Source of the DNA: Apostichopus japonicus
Lineage: Eukaryota > Echinodermata > Holothuroidea > Aspidochirotida > Stichopodidae
Direction: 5' to 3'
Assembly (NCBI RefSeq): GCF_037975245.1
Contig: NC_092564.1
Coordinates: 4,491,484 to 4,555,483 of the forward strand
DNA length: 64,000 nucleotides
Positions 23,301 to 34,000 of the stretch are shown in pieces. Numbering within the stretch: the first letter of the stretch is position 1; each line of letters opens with the position of its first letter. The translations under genes and the position numbers were made by a program. The notes under the pieces are model-generated. The model searched no databases. It was given only the letters and a program-made list of their open reading frames with translations, and was not told the origin of the DNA.

Positions 23301-26300
23301 GTGTTGGTTACAAGCGATAGGTTTACACTACCTCCACGCTATGAATAGCGTTGTATCGATCGGTTCACTCCCATTGTGTCGGTGGTGAATAGCGAGCGAG
23401 GGGAAATTCGCGTTCCTTTGTTTGGAACGCGGGGAAATCGCGTTCCTTTATTTGGAGCGCGGTTAAGTACAGTTAAGCTGCGTTTTGCGCTGAATCGCGC
23501 TAATCTCTTCCAATTTACTTAAAAGCGGTACTGTATCTCTCTGCACCGCCCCTTCGACCAAACCTGCCAAATTTAGCACTGTGCCCATCATTGACCTCTA
23601 CTACCCCACCCCTGAGCCATCCACTTCCTCTATCTTGAAAATCTATTCTACCTTTCTGAAGCAAACATCTGTTTTGTAACCAAATTTCTCCTGACTTCCA
23701 GGTCTAAATGGGCCTTCTGAAAATCTGGTGTTTAATCAAATTATGCTCTTCCTGTACAAACACCATATGTTAAGTAAGTTCCTGATACAGCTATTGTACT
23801 GGACAATAACATACAGTACTGTATAGCCACTAAGTAACTAGCATCAACCTTCTGTCTGAAATCTACACGTTATACATACATTACCTTAAAGACCTTGTTA
23901 TGAAGAACAATAAAGATGTGCTTGATATCAATTGTTCCTGATCAAATGAAATTCCCTAGGGGGTTTTTCAAGACCCAAACATACAGCCTATGTACACAGT
24001 ACAGACTAATGAGAATATCATGTCAAGCTTCCCTAGTGTAGGCCTCACAATTGCATCTTTGGCAAAATGTTATGCTAAAACCTATCATTGATGTGTGGTG
24101 GTGACGGACACAATCAAAGAGCTGTAAACCCAAACTTGGCATGCCCTATAGCCTTAAGTAACGGTTCACCACATTTTGATACATGCTGCCAAGGTTACCT
24201 CATACTTCCTAAACACATAGCTCATGTGATACTCATCATAGTACACTAACAGGTCTAGGCCTAGCGTATGATCGGAACACAAGGCAAGGTCAGATGCCTT
24301 TGCTAACATTACAAAATTTTAGATTCTCACAGGAGAGAGCACATCAACAAACTTTTGCCAAAAGATCATAATAAATGCTCATCAAATAAGAGGCATTATT
24401 CAAAAAAGGAATTTTCCATCACTTTTCAAAACTAAACTTCCAAGATTTAAGGAATTTTAAGACCCAGGAAAGAGGTTTTTTCCATTTTCCCTACTTTCTC
24501 CTAATTTGTCCTGTTTTCCAGACTGCATTTTTCATTGTCAGTGCCTGGTGACAGAATCGTCAAAATTCCTACCCACCCGATAAAACTGTTTCATGCATTA
24601 CCAGATACCAACTTTGCTAGAAAGAACTGATAAACTATGACACTGGGATAAGAAACGGAATCGATTTTCGATCCCCGCTAAGACAGCTCAGATAATGAAA
24701 TACTCTTACCTTCTTTTGTTGCGGCCAGATGAAGGTGAGCCAACCCGGCAGCTGTCGTCTGGGCCAGCTTACACATTGCATGCCAGTCGTACGTGTGTTC
24801 CTTCAGGTACTTCATCAAGGAACCGCAATGGATCAATTCCGTCACCAACATGTACTCCTGCCATCCATCTTCAGCCTTGCGCTCTCCCGAGCCGAACAGC
24901 TTGAGAAGGTTGTCGTGTTCGAGGAGTGAGATCCTATAGATATCCAGTTCGTTGTTGTAACACTCTCTGGAGGCACCGGCGAAGATCTTCACGGCCACTT
25001 CCGATTCGTTCAGTATTCCTTTATACACATTACAGTACCTCCCTTGGCCTATCAGCTCATGGATCTTAAGATCGTTGAAATCAAAATCGGGCTCGACGGG
25101 AGAAGGTTCAACGTAGGGGGAGGGCTGCCTCTCTTTGTCCGGTTTTCGGAAACAGCACCGGCAGAAAAAAACCGACACTACAACTAGGATGCTGACACCA
25201 GTGAAAGTAATCACTGACAAAAGTATGGCTTTCTCCAACACCAGTGGATCTGAGGGAAATAGAATAAATGAACTCTGAACTTAATCTATCAGTTATTTAA
25301 CTACTTTCAGCTTCTAAAGAAACATTCCATTGCTTATTATCTCTGCAAAATTATGATCACAACTGTCTAGCCAATTTTTCTATCCAGCCTTCGCTTTACA
25401 AAAAGATGCAAAAACATACAGTCTATGGAGCACATGGGTCTCCGAAAGCTTTACATAGCTTTACACGATAAAAGTTTTACAGTACTCACCTGTACATCTC
25501 AGGAGAGAAATACCTCAAATTCAGAAAGCTTTACAGTACATGATAACATTTTTAAAGTAATTATATCTCAGGTCAAATATACCCCAAATTCAGAAAACTT
25601 TACATGATAATGTTTATAATTAAACACATCTCAGAAGGACAAATACCACTCCTCCTATTGTACTGAAGTTATACTTAAATGTTATTTACTCTTGTCCTTT
25701 TTGCTCACTAACTGGTACGATAAATGAATAAATAAATGGTAAAACAAAGGAAAGACCAACACGAGACAAACTACGGATTTAAAAACTCACTTGGAACTTG
25801 GGTTATAAATGGAGGAACAGTGGTCGGCTCCGGTATCTTGACGTAACCCGTCAGGTTTGCGTTGCAAAAATCTCCGTCACAGCAACAGAAGTAGATGGCT
25901 GAACCATTGCCACGCTGTATTGGTTTATGAGAGGAACAGTTGCTCTCTAAACAATCGTTCTCCTTTGCACTTGACCAGCAGCCTACAGGGAAGAAAACCG
26001 AGAGAGTTAGAAAGGGCATAAAAAAAGAGATACTGTATAAAACGACAAGACATCAGCTTCAGAATCTTTTTCCTTTCCTCAAACTGAGTACTGCACATAC
26101 TGGGGGGTCACAGTCAATATTGTTTGTGAGGACATTTAAAAGTACTGTCGTGAGGGTGTCCAATCAATGACCTGACCTATCATATAGAGTACAACATACA
26201 TAGCCTGGGCTTATATCCAGATTGCTTCACTTTTTAACTTTCTGTGAATACCCCAAGGGATCTAAGACTTCTAAGTCTACATTTCATGTTCTTTTTCATT

Positions 26301-29300
26301 TTTAACTAATTCTGATGCATAAAACCTTTTACAATAGAAGGCATGTACTGTACTACCATTTAACATAAACTGTTTGGTGTGCAGTATATACAAAGGGGCA
26401 ACAAGAATAAACACTTGTAAGAAGAAGAGGTTAATGTGGATGGCAACTTGTGTACATTTTCATTTATTATTAAGTATGAGGGCATGTCTCCACTTGAAGG
26501 AGATATTTCCCAGATAACACTAACATACACCTAAGTGGATGACGTGCCTCAATCAGTAATTCTTAAGTGTGTAATACATGTACTCTGGCTCTGCATCTTA
26601 TACCAGCTGATGACATTTAATAACCTGCACTACATAAATGCAGCCTCATTGTTATAATGCACACTGATTACTTTAGTAGACCTGTGAGAGTGCTGTACAT
26701 ACTGTAGCCAACTTCACTCTCCATTGCAGATGTGTTTGGAAATGAACATATTCTAAGGGCAATGAATGTCACAGACTAATTGACATGGATTGTCAATGAT
26801 CTGACTGTCTAGAAAGGACTGAGTACTAGTTTAACATGAAAGGAAGCTGAGGAGACACCCTTCAGTGCTGAGCAATTCTATGTCCACGAAAAGATCAACT
26901 TTATCAGAATGACAATAAATACTCCAAGCAAAATGGTTGAAATCAGGAAATAATGAGAACTCATCAAACAAAGATATAACCTACTACGATGATAAGTGGG
27001 TGAATAGCCAATCAGTTTTAACACAGAGGAGATGCACTGCCGACGAGAGACTTATCTATTTGCAGATAATAAACAGATTACGAGAGCCACTGCATGTCTC
27101 CACTCCTTCCGTTGATTCTACTGTACATACATTATCAATACCACACATTATTGAATTTGTCAGCAATGACAATGTTCTGTATATGTACAGTACATGTACA
27201 GTATACAGTACGGCACCATAAAGTACTGTGAATTATACAAGGACAAACATAGTTAAATTACTTCCAAATTTAAGCTGAAAACATTCTACTGTACTTAGAA
27301 CTCTGTATACATACCAATAACTTAATGATTCCAAATAGATGTATGTACTGTGTGAATATTGTGTAAGTATGTACCAGGGGATAATTTAATGTTCAAATGT
27401 TGTGTAACATTTCTGAAGCCTCTGAGGTTTACCTCTGGTAATAAGTACTACGGTTCTTGTGTCAAAAGAAACTAATATACTGTACATATCTTTGCACAGT
27501 TTGCATGTATAATTTTGACCATTTTGCAGACAGTACTGTAGCACTTTGCGATGCGAAACTGGATAAATTATATCCCTGGTACCATATATTGTATTTGAGA
27601 TCTTTTGATTGGAATTCCAAGAAATGAAAAACAAGAGAGGAAGAAAAAAGAAGCAAAGAAAATGAAATGTAAAGAAATACAGCATCATAAATTATAAATA
27701 TTATAAAAAAAATTTAGAATGTACAACTCAAGGATGTACAGTAGCCTAGGACAACCGACAGAAGGAAAGGAAGGAAAATTATTGCTGCACATTTGTTTCT
27801 TCATGAAATATAGCCTACGCTCTTTGCTACAAATGTAAATGCAACTTGTGCTTCCTGAAAAGGTACCTGTAGTACTGTAGCCAGTTTCAAGATTTATCTC
27901 CAGAAATTTGTAATTGAGCCAGATCAAAAGACTTCAAGTATCGCTAAACAAGAGCTAAATAGGGACTTTCACTTAATACATCAATAACTTTGCATGTTAT
28001 TTCAAGAACTCCTTGCGGAGACTGAAACAGAAGAGACAAATTTGTCTTGGTTAATTGTACTTGAGTAGGTTTTGGTGAGAATGAAAGCATGTACTGTACC
28101 TGGTGTACTTTCAATACTACTTTGACCATAATTGGTAGGACTCAATCTAACCAGGTCCATAGAAGGACTAAATCACTCAGACTAGTAACAAGCTATCATG
28201 GGGGGCTATCATGGGGAATGTACAAGAAATGAGAAACCAAAACACTTCACTGTTCAATTAAAGAAAAGAAAAACATTTAATTTTTTTTCTTTTTAATTTT
28301 TTTTAAAATTTAAATAGTAACATACAGTACCTTGTAGCAAAACATGCTGATGCGTGTCCTGAATCCACATTGCAAAACATTTGAAGTATTCATTTGGACA
28401 TTCTACACTCTTATTTCCTGGTAGTACTGTTCCTTCCATCTCGTTTCGTTTCACTCCCAAAATATCAGAATTCAATCCATCGTCATTAAACTCATAGGCA
28501 CACTCAGTTGCTCTCACTGTAGATACTGAACATAAGAAGGGAGATAATTAAATGCTTTGAAGTAAAACTTAGGCGTTACTAGGAGTTCTAAATATTTAAT
28601 GTACATAGGTGATGAGCTACTGTTACACAGGCAGCACTTGTCCAAACGTTGGATAACATGTCTTAATCAACACCTGGCCTTTAAAATACTGTATGTATAC
28701 ATGATCTTTAATGACAACATAATACGGTATACATATTATATAAGCTACTGTACATAACATAAGAAATCTTAGAAAGTCTAGCATTTATCAATTTTGGTTT
28801 GCAATTAACTAGTGCCGGCACTGCAGTAACTGTATGTACAGTACAGTAGTTACTGCTTACGTCCCACTTCCAGCTTTTCTCGATGTTGCTCGAAGAGGAA
28901 ATATCAAGGACAAAACTGTACTGTACATGTCCTTCCCATCAAGTTTCTCTTCTTTTTTATTATAATATATTATTTTTTTATTTTTTTTATTCTTTTGTAA
29001 TCCATTCTTGATGCATTCAAAGAACACTAGCTTTAACAAGAGTCAGAAGTTTTCCAGTTAAGCTTTTAAATATAGTGCTTCCTTTTTGACACAGTACATT
29101 AAATTTTGTGTAAAATGTTTACAGGCTTCATTCAGTAATTAATCAACATCGCTTCTACCATCTCAAACACCTACAGTATGTGCAATTACTACTCATAAGT
29201 TAAAGTACTGTATACATCAAAGCCAGCAGTGTGTAAAAAGTACAACTAAGGTCACCCTACTAGATGATTCAGGTTTCATGCTACCTGTAAAAACATTCAG

Positions 29301-30855
29301 GTAATTAAAACATTAAAACAAATCTGAAATAATGTTCATCTTGATCACCACCTCAGGTGAATAACACTGTGCAGCTAGTGAGAAAGAGATGTACGATTGT
29401 TAGCCTGTGTAACAGCTCTGCATTAAGGATGAACACACAGGACAAAAATGTACAGTGAAACTGACATTTCATTTACAAGCTTAATAATTGATACTGTAAG
29501 AACGACTCACTGTAGATTTTAAAAACCTTGTTGTATCTGGTCCTGACATTTACAAGCAACCAACTTACAAAAAAAAACATAGCTCTCCTTTGCTATACTG
29601 TACCAACTTTAGAACATTTTATTATGATATTTACAGTTAATGCAGTGGGTCAGTATTGGAGGCCTTTTACTGACTGTTAACTGACCTCTAAAACAAGAAG
29701 CTTCAACTTGCAAGAGTACACTCTTCATATGACATATTACAGTATGAAATATGTAAACAATAGTCCCTTCATTAATACTTTGTTTAGGAGTGACTTAAGT
29801 CGACCTCACCGAAACTTAAGACTGTAGTCGTCTTTAAGGTCATAAGAACAACCTCCACTTTTCATGTTACAATGTTCATTGGTATACAGCATTTTCCAAG
29901 ATGTTTACATGTCAATACCTAGTGTCACCTTAGGAATTCCTTTGACCTTTCCCAAGAACAATAGTTATTGAATAAATATAATAACCGCATTCATTTTATC
30001 ATGGTGAGGAGGTAATGCATGGATGCAAACCACACTGCAATTAGACTACATATGGTGACATTTTGTAAAACATTTTTATTTTTACCGCATTATAGACGTT
30101 CTATCGGCCCAAACCAGGAATATGAAAACAATTTTAAGCGATATATAAAGGACCATACAGTAGATCCCAACAACAGGTTTCAGTTAAAATAACTACTTGG
30201 AGGATCTCAACCCAAGGAATATTGCTGCATTTAAAAATATTTAATACAAATCTTCATGCAGATGGAGCAAGAAAATGAACCAACAAATCAGGGCTGAAGT
30301 TTGGTTTAAAAGAGAAAAGTGTGCTCACAGTGAATTGGTGAATACTTCAAAATAGCTTCCAAACAACTTGTTACCTTACAGTATGTAGATTTAAAGGCAA
30401 TTTAACTTAAGTTTTGAAAATAGTCCACAGCATTGATAACCTATTACTGGATTATTTGTATTTAGTTTTTCTGATGGTAGGCATGTTATAGGTATTTTTC
30501 TCACGTTGCAAAATGAAATGAACTTCCAGAAACTTTCTTTTCTCAGCAATCTTCCTTTTTTTTTAATGAAATGGAAGGGTTGTGCCAAATTCTATGAGTT
30601 GTGAGCACTGTGAAATGCTACAGGTGCTTAACTAAAGCATTCAATAGGATTTGAAGTTGCTGTGACTCAGCTGTTACTTTTCCTATAGTCCTGTATGGGT
30701 AACTCACCCTCATATAGTTAAATACATGTATGTGAAGCAGAAGTAATCTCAGAGCAACATGAAATAAAGATAGCAGATAGAAAATTCCATGATTTAGTAA
30801 AGTACTTACCACAAGAAGCAAACAACAAAAAGATCAGCAGTATCAGGCTGGCCAT
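9610..30855 (-). CDS. BMPR2: Bone morphogenetic protein receptor type II, spliced, 8 coding exons, 970 aa
   Basis: This is a type II serine/threonine kinase receptor of the TGF-beta superfamily. It binds BMP ligands at the plasma membrane and phosphorylates type I receptors. Coding exons: 30855-30810, 28525-28331, 25982-25791, 25249-24710, 16725-16565, 13017-12870, 11888-11752 and 11103-9610 (2913 nt, all phases consistent). Domains in order: signal peptide ([15 protein letters not shown]), Cys-rich three-finger ectodomain ending in the CCC..DFCN box, transmembrane segment ~152-174, and kinase ~205-506. The kinase has P-loop GQGRYCNV 212-219, Lys232, HRD 333-335, DFG 353-355 and APE 386-388. 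A long Ser-rich tail with the KRPSSLPL motif is typical of BMPR2 and absent from ACVR2. The usual length is 1038 residues in human. The start was chosen because it opens a signal peptide in phase with exon 2. The third P-loop glycine is Cys217. Confidence 0.95.
11104..11751 (-). other. BMPR2 intron 7
   Basis: The interval is AT-rich intron sequence between clean GT and AG sites. I see nothing else in it. Confidence 0.85.
11752..11888 (-). CDS. BMPR2: BMPR2 coding exon 7 (kinase C-lobe)
   Basis: It encodes [20 protein letters not shown] and [17 protein letters not shown], aligning with human [20 protein letters not shown]. The length of 137 bp equals human exon 10. The acceptor is CCTCTCAG and the donor is GTAAGATTC. 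Confidence 0.94.
11889..12869 (-). other. BMPR2 intron 6
   Basis: This intron contains the second copy of a diverged dispersed repeat (about 12225-12395) interrupted by a CA-rich stretch around 12301-12348. Otherwise it is plain AT-rich sequence. Confidence 0.8.
12225..12395 (+). repeat. Diverged dispersed repeat, copy 2
   Basis: It is related to 9240-9460, with CATTACAAAATGATTTGTGA near the start and GAAGCACTTGATACGG near the end, same order and same strand. A CA-rich insertion separates the two conserved parts. Confidence 0.4.
12870..13017 (-). CDS. BMPR2: BMPR2 coding exon 6 (activation segment)
   Basis: It encodes [16 protein letters not shown] and [18 protein letters not shown], covering the APE motif and helix F. 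The length of 148 bp equals human exon 9. The acceptor is TTTGTCAG and the donor is GTAAGTAAG. The exon is too short to give a long open frame by itself. Confidence 0.94.
13195..13242 (+). repeat. Short tandem repeat, ~17-bp unit
   Basis: About three consecutive near-identical units of CATGTTTTCCATTTTTT occur inside BMPR2 intron 5. Confidence 0.75.
14268..14350 (+). repeat. (TA)n microsatellite
   Basis: This is a nearly uninterrupted alternating TA tract with a few G interruptions. It explains the Tyr/Ile-repeat reading frames that cross it, which are not coding. Confidence 0.95.
16565..16725 (-). CDS. BMPR2: BMPR2 coding exon 5 (catalytic loop and DFG)
   Basis: It encodes [13 protein letters not shown] followed by GDFGFAMKV, the catalytic and Mg-binding loops. 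The length of 161 bp equals human exon 8. The acceptor is ATCATCAG and the donor is GTAAGT. Confidence 0.94.
18420..18480 (-). repeat. Dispersed repeat with GATCC..GGATC hairpin, copy 2
   Basis: Read on the minus strand it contains GAAGATCCTGCTAGGATCGA followed by AAACGTCTGGCC. It matches the copy at about 1930-1966 in the opposite orientation. Confidence 0.6.
19560..20080 (+). repeat. 182-bp tandem repeat, about 2.5-3 copies
   Basis: GAATCACACACATGACTTTG starts at 19666 and recurs at 19848 and, diverged, at 20030, a constant spacing of 182 bp. Copies 1 and 2 are almost identical over the whole unit (both contain GGATACAAGAGCAGGCATTC). The third is diverged and partial. The identical 50-codon frames read from copies 1 and 2 are a by-product of the duplication. 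Confidence 0.92.
21172..21615 (+). repeat. Internal direct duplication, ~185 bp, spacing 262 bp
   Basis: The segment starting CTTACGTAAAACTTCTATAT at 21172 recurs at 21434 with only a few changes, and both copies run to a TGTACATGATTGTACATTTT end. The pair lies inside the inverted-repeat element at 20567-23533. Confidence 0.93.
22821..23280 (+). repeat. Internal direct duplication, ~220 bp, spacing 223 bp
   Basis: GGCCTAATGTGCCTAAA occurs at about 22821 and 23044. Both copies continue with a shared stretch including CTTTTTATTACTTCTGGT and GTTTTGCCCTTCAACACGAA. Copy 2 carries extra bases. The pair lies near the right end of the inverted-repeat element. Confidence 0.9.
24710..25249 (-). CDS. 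BMPR2: BMPR2 coding exon 4 (transmembrane segment and kinase N-lobe)
   Basis: A single 540-bp exon encodes the transmembrane helix, the Cys/Arg-rich stop-transfer stretch (CRCCFRK), the P-loop, the invariant Lys232 (AVKIF) and the hinge region ([15 protein letters not shown]). It spans what is four exons (4-7) in human BMPR2. The acceptor is CCCTCAG and the donor is GTAAGAG, leaving phase 1. Confidence 0.93.
25250..25790 (-). other. BMPR2 intron 3 with short tandem repeat
   Basis: The intron carries about three diverged units of 63-69 bp between 25440 and 25650. Each has ATCTCAG, AAATTCAGAAA and CTTTACA..ATGATAA blocks; the ATCTCAG words start near 25496, 25565 and 25628. Confidence 0.75.
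25791..25982 (-). CDS. BMPR2: BMPR2 coding exon 3 (ectodomain, C-terminal half)
   Basis: It begins with GCWSS, matching the conserved GCWS of human BMPR2, and contains the signature [13 protein letters not shown] (human CCCSTDLCNVNFT). Potential N-glycosylation sites are NCS, NGS and NLT. A Pro/Thr-rich juxtamembrane stretch follows. The acceptor is CCCTGTAG and the donor is GTGAGT. Confidence 0.93.
25983..28330 (-). other. BMPR2 intron 2
   Basis: This is AT-rich intron DNA with many TACTGTA/TACAGTA words, for example a run of GTAC-containing palindromes at 27180-27215. No gene-like frame is seen. Confidence 0.75.
28331..28525 (-). CDS. BMPR2: BMPR2 coding exon 2 (ectodomain, N-terminal half)
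   Basis: It encodes the first half of the three-finger ligand-binding domain, from [11 protein letters not shown] to HQHVLLQ, with Cys residues spaced as in BMPR2 ([21 protein letters not shown]). The acceptor is TTCAG before 28525. A second AG nine bases further in (exon start 28516) is also in frame. The donor is GTACTG. Confidence 0.88.
28526..30809 (-). other. BMPR2 intron 1
   Basis: AT-rich intron DNA with an A/T homopolymer stretch at about 28945-29000 and many TACTGTA words. Nothing else is recognised. Confidence 0.75.
30810..30855 (-). CDS. BMPR2: BMPR2 coding exon 1 (signal peptide)
   Basis: The ATG at 30855-30853 encodes a 15-residue hydrophobic leader ([15 protein letters not shown]) and leaves one base (G) before the donor GTAAGTACT. 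Phase 1 matches exon 2. The 5' UTR probably continues upstream to a candidate acceptor (TTTTCTACAG) ending at 31046. Confidence 0.88.
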
Positions 30856-31045
30856 ATTGAACACTACTTCAGAAGTAACAGGTAATCAACAGTTTCTTAA
30901 ACCATCCCTGTATAAGGCACTTCCAGAAAAGACAATCTTTACATAGTAAAAAGCATCCGATAATCACACAGCAAGAGCCGAGCTTGTTTTAATGGTCGCT
31001 TTTGGGTATTCTTTCATGGTTAAATACTCCAAGAAATGGCCATCA
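30856..31045 (-). promoter_or_regulatory. Probable BMPR2 5' UTR segment with four short upstream ORFs
   Basis: Upstream of the BMPR2 start lies a plausible acceptor (TTTTATTTTCTACAG) whose exon would start at 31045. Between it and the ATG are four complete upstream ORFs on the minus strand: 31043-31020 (7 codons plus stop), 31017-30964 (17 codons plus stop), 30956-30939 (5 codons plus stop) and 30905-30897 (2 codons plus stop). If this segment is in the mRNA, the upstream ORFs should lower translation. The exon assignment itself is inferred. Confidence 0.45.
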
Positions 31046-34000
31046 CTGTAGAAAATAAAAGGCAGATTTCCATATTTAATACTGCTACAAAGATGTTAAC
31101 ACATGGATCCCTGGGATGCAGCACCTCAAAACATTTTGTGTCCGCTCAGAGAATACAGTAATTGTCCCTACAATCAACCTAGAGTACTATAGTTATCATA
31201 CATTCAGGCCAGGTACAGCATGTATGCATACACCTTCTGTACAGGCTCACCTACATACTGTAGACCATGTGAAAATGTTGCACTCAGATGCTGTTAAAGC
31301 CACTCAGAAAATCCACAAAGGAAACAGAATAAAGGGATACTATATCATTTTCAACAGGCCCTTAAACGTTGAAAGAAATTTTGCATATATACATACAAAT
31401 TGATGGTAAGAGACCAAGACCCTGATAGTACAAAACTTCATTATTTAAATCTCATAACATCAACTCCTGAACACTGTAACATACTATTAACAATTTTCCC
31501 TATTCAATTTTGTTTGTTAGTTGAACGCATTTTCCCACTTCTCTCATATTACTAGGCAAGTGGTCCTAAACCATGTCTGTTTCGGTCCCCTTCCCATTAC
31601 GTTAATTTTTACACAATGTTGATTCAAAACCTCTAGCTTCAATTGCTGTGTGTGGCTGTCTGTGCAGGCTTAACACAAATGTTGCACAGTAAACAATACA
31701 ACTAAACCACACAGTCAGAAGGATGTTTGTAACGAGACACAACTGCCGTGCGGTACAAATATCAAGTCCATTTACCGGCATCTCAATGCGGATGGAACGA
31801 ATACATTGTGACATCATAATTCATTTTTGCATCAGAGATCAGAGATGCTAGTTTATAAATTGCAAACAAACATTGCCAAAACTCATATGAAAGTATCTAA
31901 AACTACTGAGGATGAATATACCCACTGGTAGCATTTTATACAAATTCAACAAATTATAATGGTCTCAATAACTGTAACAAATAAATAATCTCATAAACAT
32001 TTTCCATCCATAATCAGTTTCAAATTAGCTCAAAGCAATGGCAGAAATAATTCTGCTGTTTAAATGTCGCTTGTTAAATGTTCTCTTCTACCTCCATACT
32101 AGGCCTAGATATATCCAACAGCTTTATATGCTTTGCTGCTCTCATTTTGTGTAGCATTGTAAATAGCTTGTAACTTGTCTTTTATTTTACGACGGTCCCT
32201 GTATACAAAAACTGCTATAAATCTTTGCCTTTGTTAAGTTGTAACGTTAAGCCCTAGCCTAACATAGGCCTGCATTTTGCAAAGTACCCTTAGTTATTAT
32301 AGGGTGCGGCAGCTAGACATGTAGATAGTCTCGGCCGTTCTTTTTTAAATAGGCCTCAGCTTAGCCAATTTGTTGTCAGAGTTGTTGGGCTACCAGCATT
32401 TGGCCTAGCAAGTAGCATATGCCATAACACCAACGCCTAGCCTACACTACAGTAAGAAACCGTGTTTGTCTTCTAACATCTTTTCTAAGCAATACCTGCA
32501 ACAGCCTAGCTCATTGTCATTTAGTAAGTGGCCAATGTTACCTGAGTTTGGATATCAGGGTTAAGGCTAGGCAGCAGGCTTGGTATCAATTAGGATCTAG
32601 GGCCTACCCTTACTTTTGTTAGACTACGTTGAGTGGACTATGTTAATGGTTAGAGCGACCAAGGCCAGGGCATAACGTACAGTAACTTACACTGCAGACA
32701 GAATGTGCAGCTAGGTACTACTACTGGGTTAGTAAATTGAGAAATTTGTTAAAACATAGTACGCCACCAGAAAACAGAACGTAAATCATCTTCATAATAA
32801 ATCTTACATTAACAAGCAAGCAAAATATTCATCCACCACAAATCTGTGTCTTTCCCATGCGTCTGAAAGATGGTGAAACTAGGTGCAAGTGTCAAGTGTG
32901 TATAGGCTCCTATGATATGTACCTATTGCATTTACACTTGACTGTATAGTGCGTATTGCATTTTGGTATTTTCCGATACACTACCATACAAACAACAATA
33001 TCGGTAGATCTTTGCTCGCACGACCCAATCACAAAATGGGACTACGCAAAAAATGTAGGTCTCAAAAGTTAGTTAGGATAATCTTTAGCACAGATAACAC
33101 ATTAAATCAAGAAATTTCTGTTAATTTTCTAAAACAAATTGCTTTATTATTTTAACGAAAGAGAATGTTTGCATGAATAATTTGATTTGATTAAGTTGAC
33201 ACCGAGGCGCCAGGTTGTTTATCACAGTGCGGATGAATACTGTTGTCTCCGAAACTTGTAAATTGGGGCAAATCATTTGGCACGAAAAAATGATACCGTA
33301 ATTATAGAGTTTGCCTCTTGGGGAGAAAGGAATTCGACTTGCGTTTCCTTCCCGCTACATTTATGTTATCCATATATCCATATATTCTATAACAGAATTT
33401 TTGAAATCGGTAACAACAAAGAGTCTTCCATATTGCGTATTGCAGTCATTTGCACAGACGAGACATCCAACCTCAGGCTGAATTATATATCATTAGCCAA
33501 CCATAGTAGAAATGTAGTAGGCCTAGTACTATAAAGGGCCTATGCAACATAGTACATCTCACGATGTTCTATTTCTGACACTCCCAGATCCACCCGCAAC
33601 GTATCGCGAAACATTTCCCCTTGGGAATACAACGAATTCCCAAATGAGAATTTTCTCAGACACGTACTGTTAGAACAAAGCTGAAGCTTGCAGAACTAGA
33701 ACAGGAGTTTTGATACAATATGTTGTATACAGAACAATTAACACCTTGACATACGGTATCTTTGCAAATCTTTGAAGTATCATGTTTTGGTTCACTGCAA
33801 CGACTAAATAAAAAGACTGTCACTTGTGAGTAAGTATAGCATTTAGCACCTTGAGCATTGTCATGGACCTATTACTTAAGAAGTCTCCCATGGCCCCTTC
33901 CCCATGGTTCACTTTGGAAAGTGGGGCCGCCAGGAGCATTTTAATGTGCCCACCCTTTTGTAACTAGGGTCGTAGGCCTACTCCACGGAAATGCTTTTCA

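Larger units (their letters stand above)
20567..23533. mobile_element. 2967-bp DNA element with 28-bp perfect terminal inverted repeats
   Basis: The left end (20565-20592) and the reverse complement of the right end (23508-23535) are identical over 28 bp, beginning TACAGTACCGCTTTTAAGTA. If the outer TA is the target duplication, the element runs 20567-23533 with ends CAGTACCGC. That would fit a Tc1/mariner/pogo-type insertion, but the TA could equally belong to the inverted repeat. The motif AACCGCGCTC recurs just inside both ends (twice on the left, once inverted on the right) and may be a transposase-binding site. No transposase frame is visible, so it is probably non-autonomous. It carries two internal direct duplications. 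Confidence 0.85.
16726..24709 (-). other. BMPR2 intron 4 (8.0 kb), transposon-bearing
   Basis: This is the largest BMPR2 intron. From the left: plain AT-rich DNA, a G-run at about 18294-18309, a dispersed hairpin repeat at 18420-18475, a 182-bp tandem repeat at ~19560-20080, and a 2.97-kb inverted-repeat element at 20567-23533. Plain sequence follows up to exon 4. The 162-codon minus-strand frame at 18810-19298 lacks recognisable features and is probably not coding. Confidence 0.8.
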
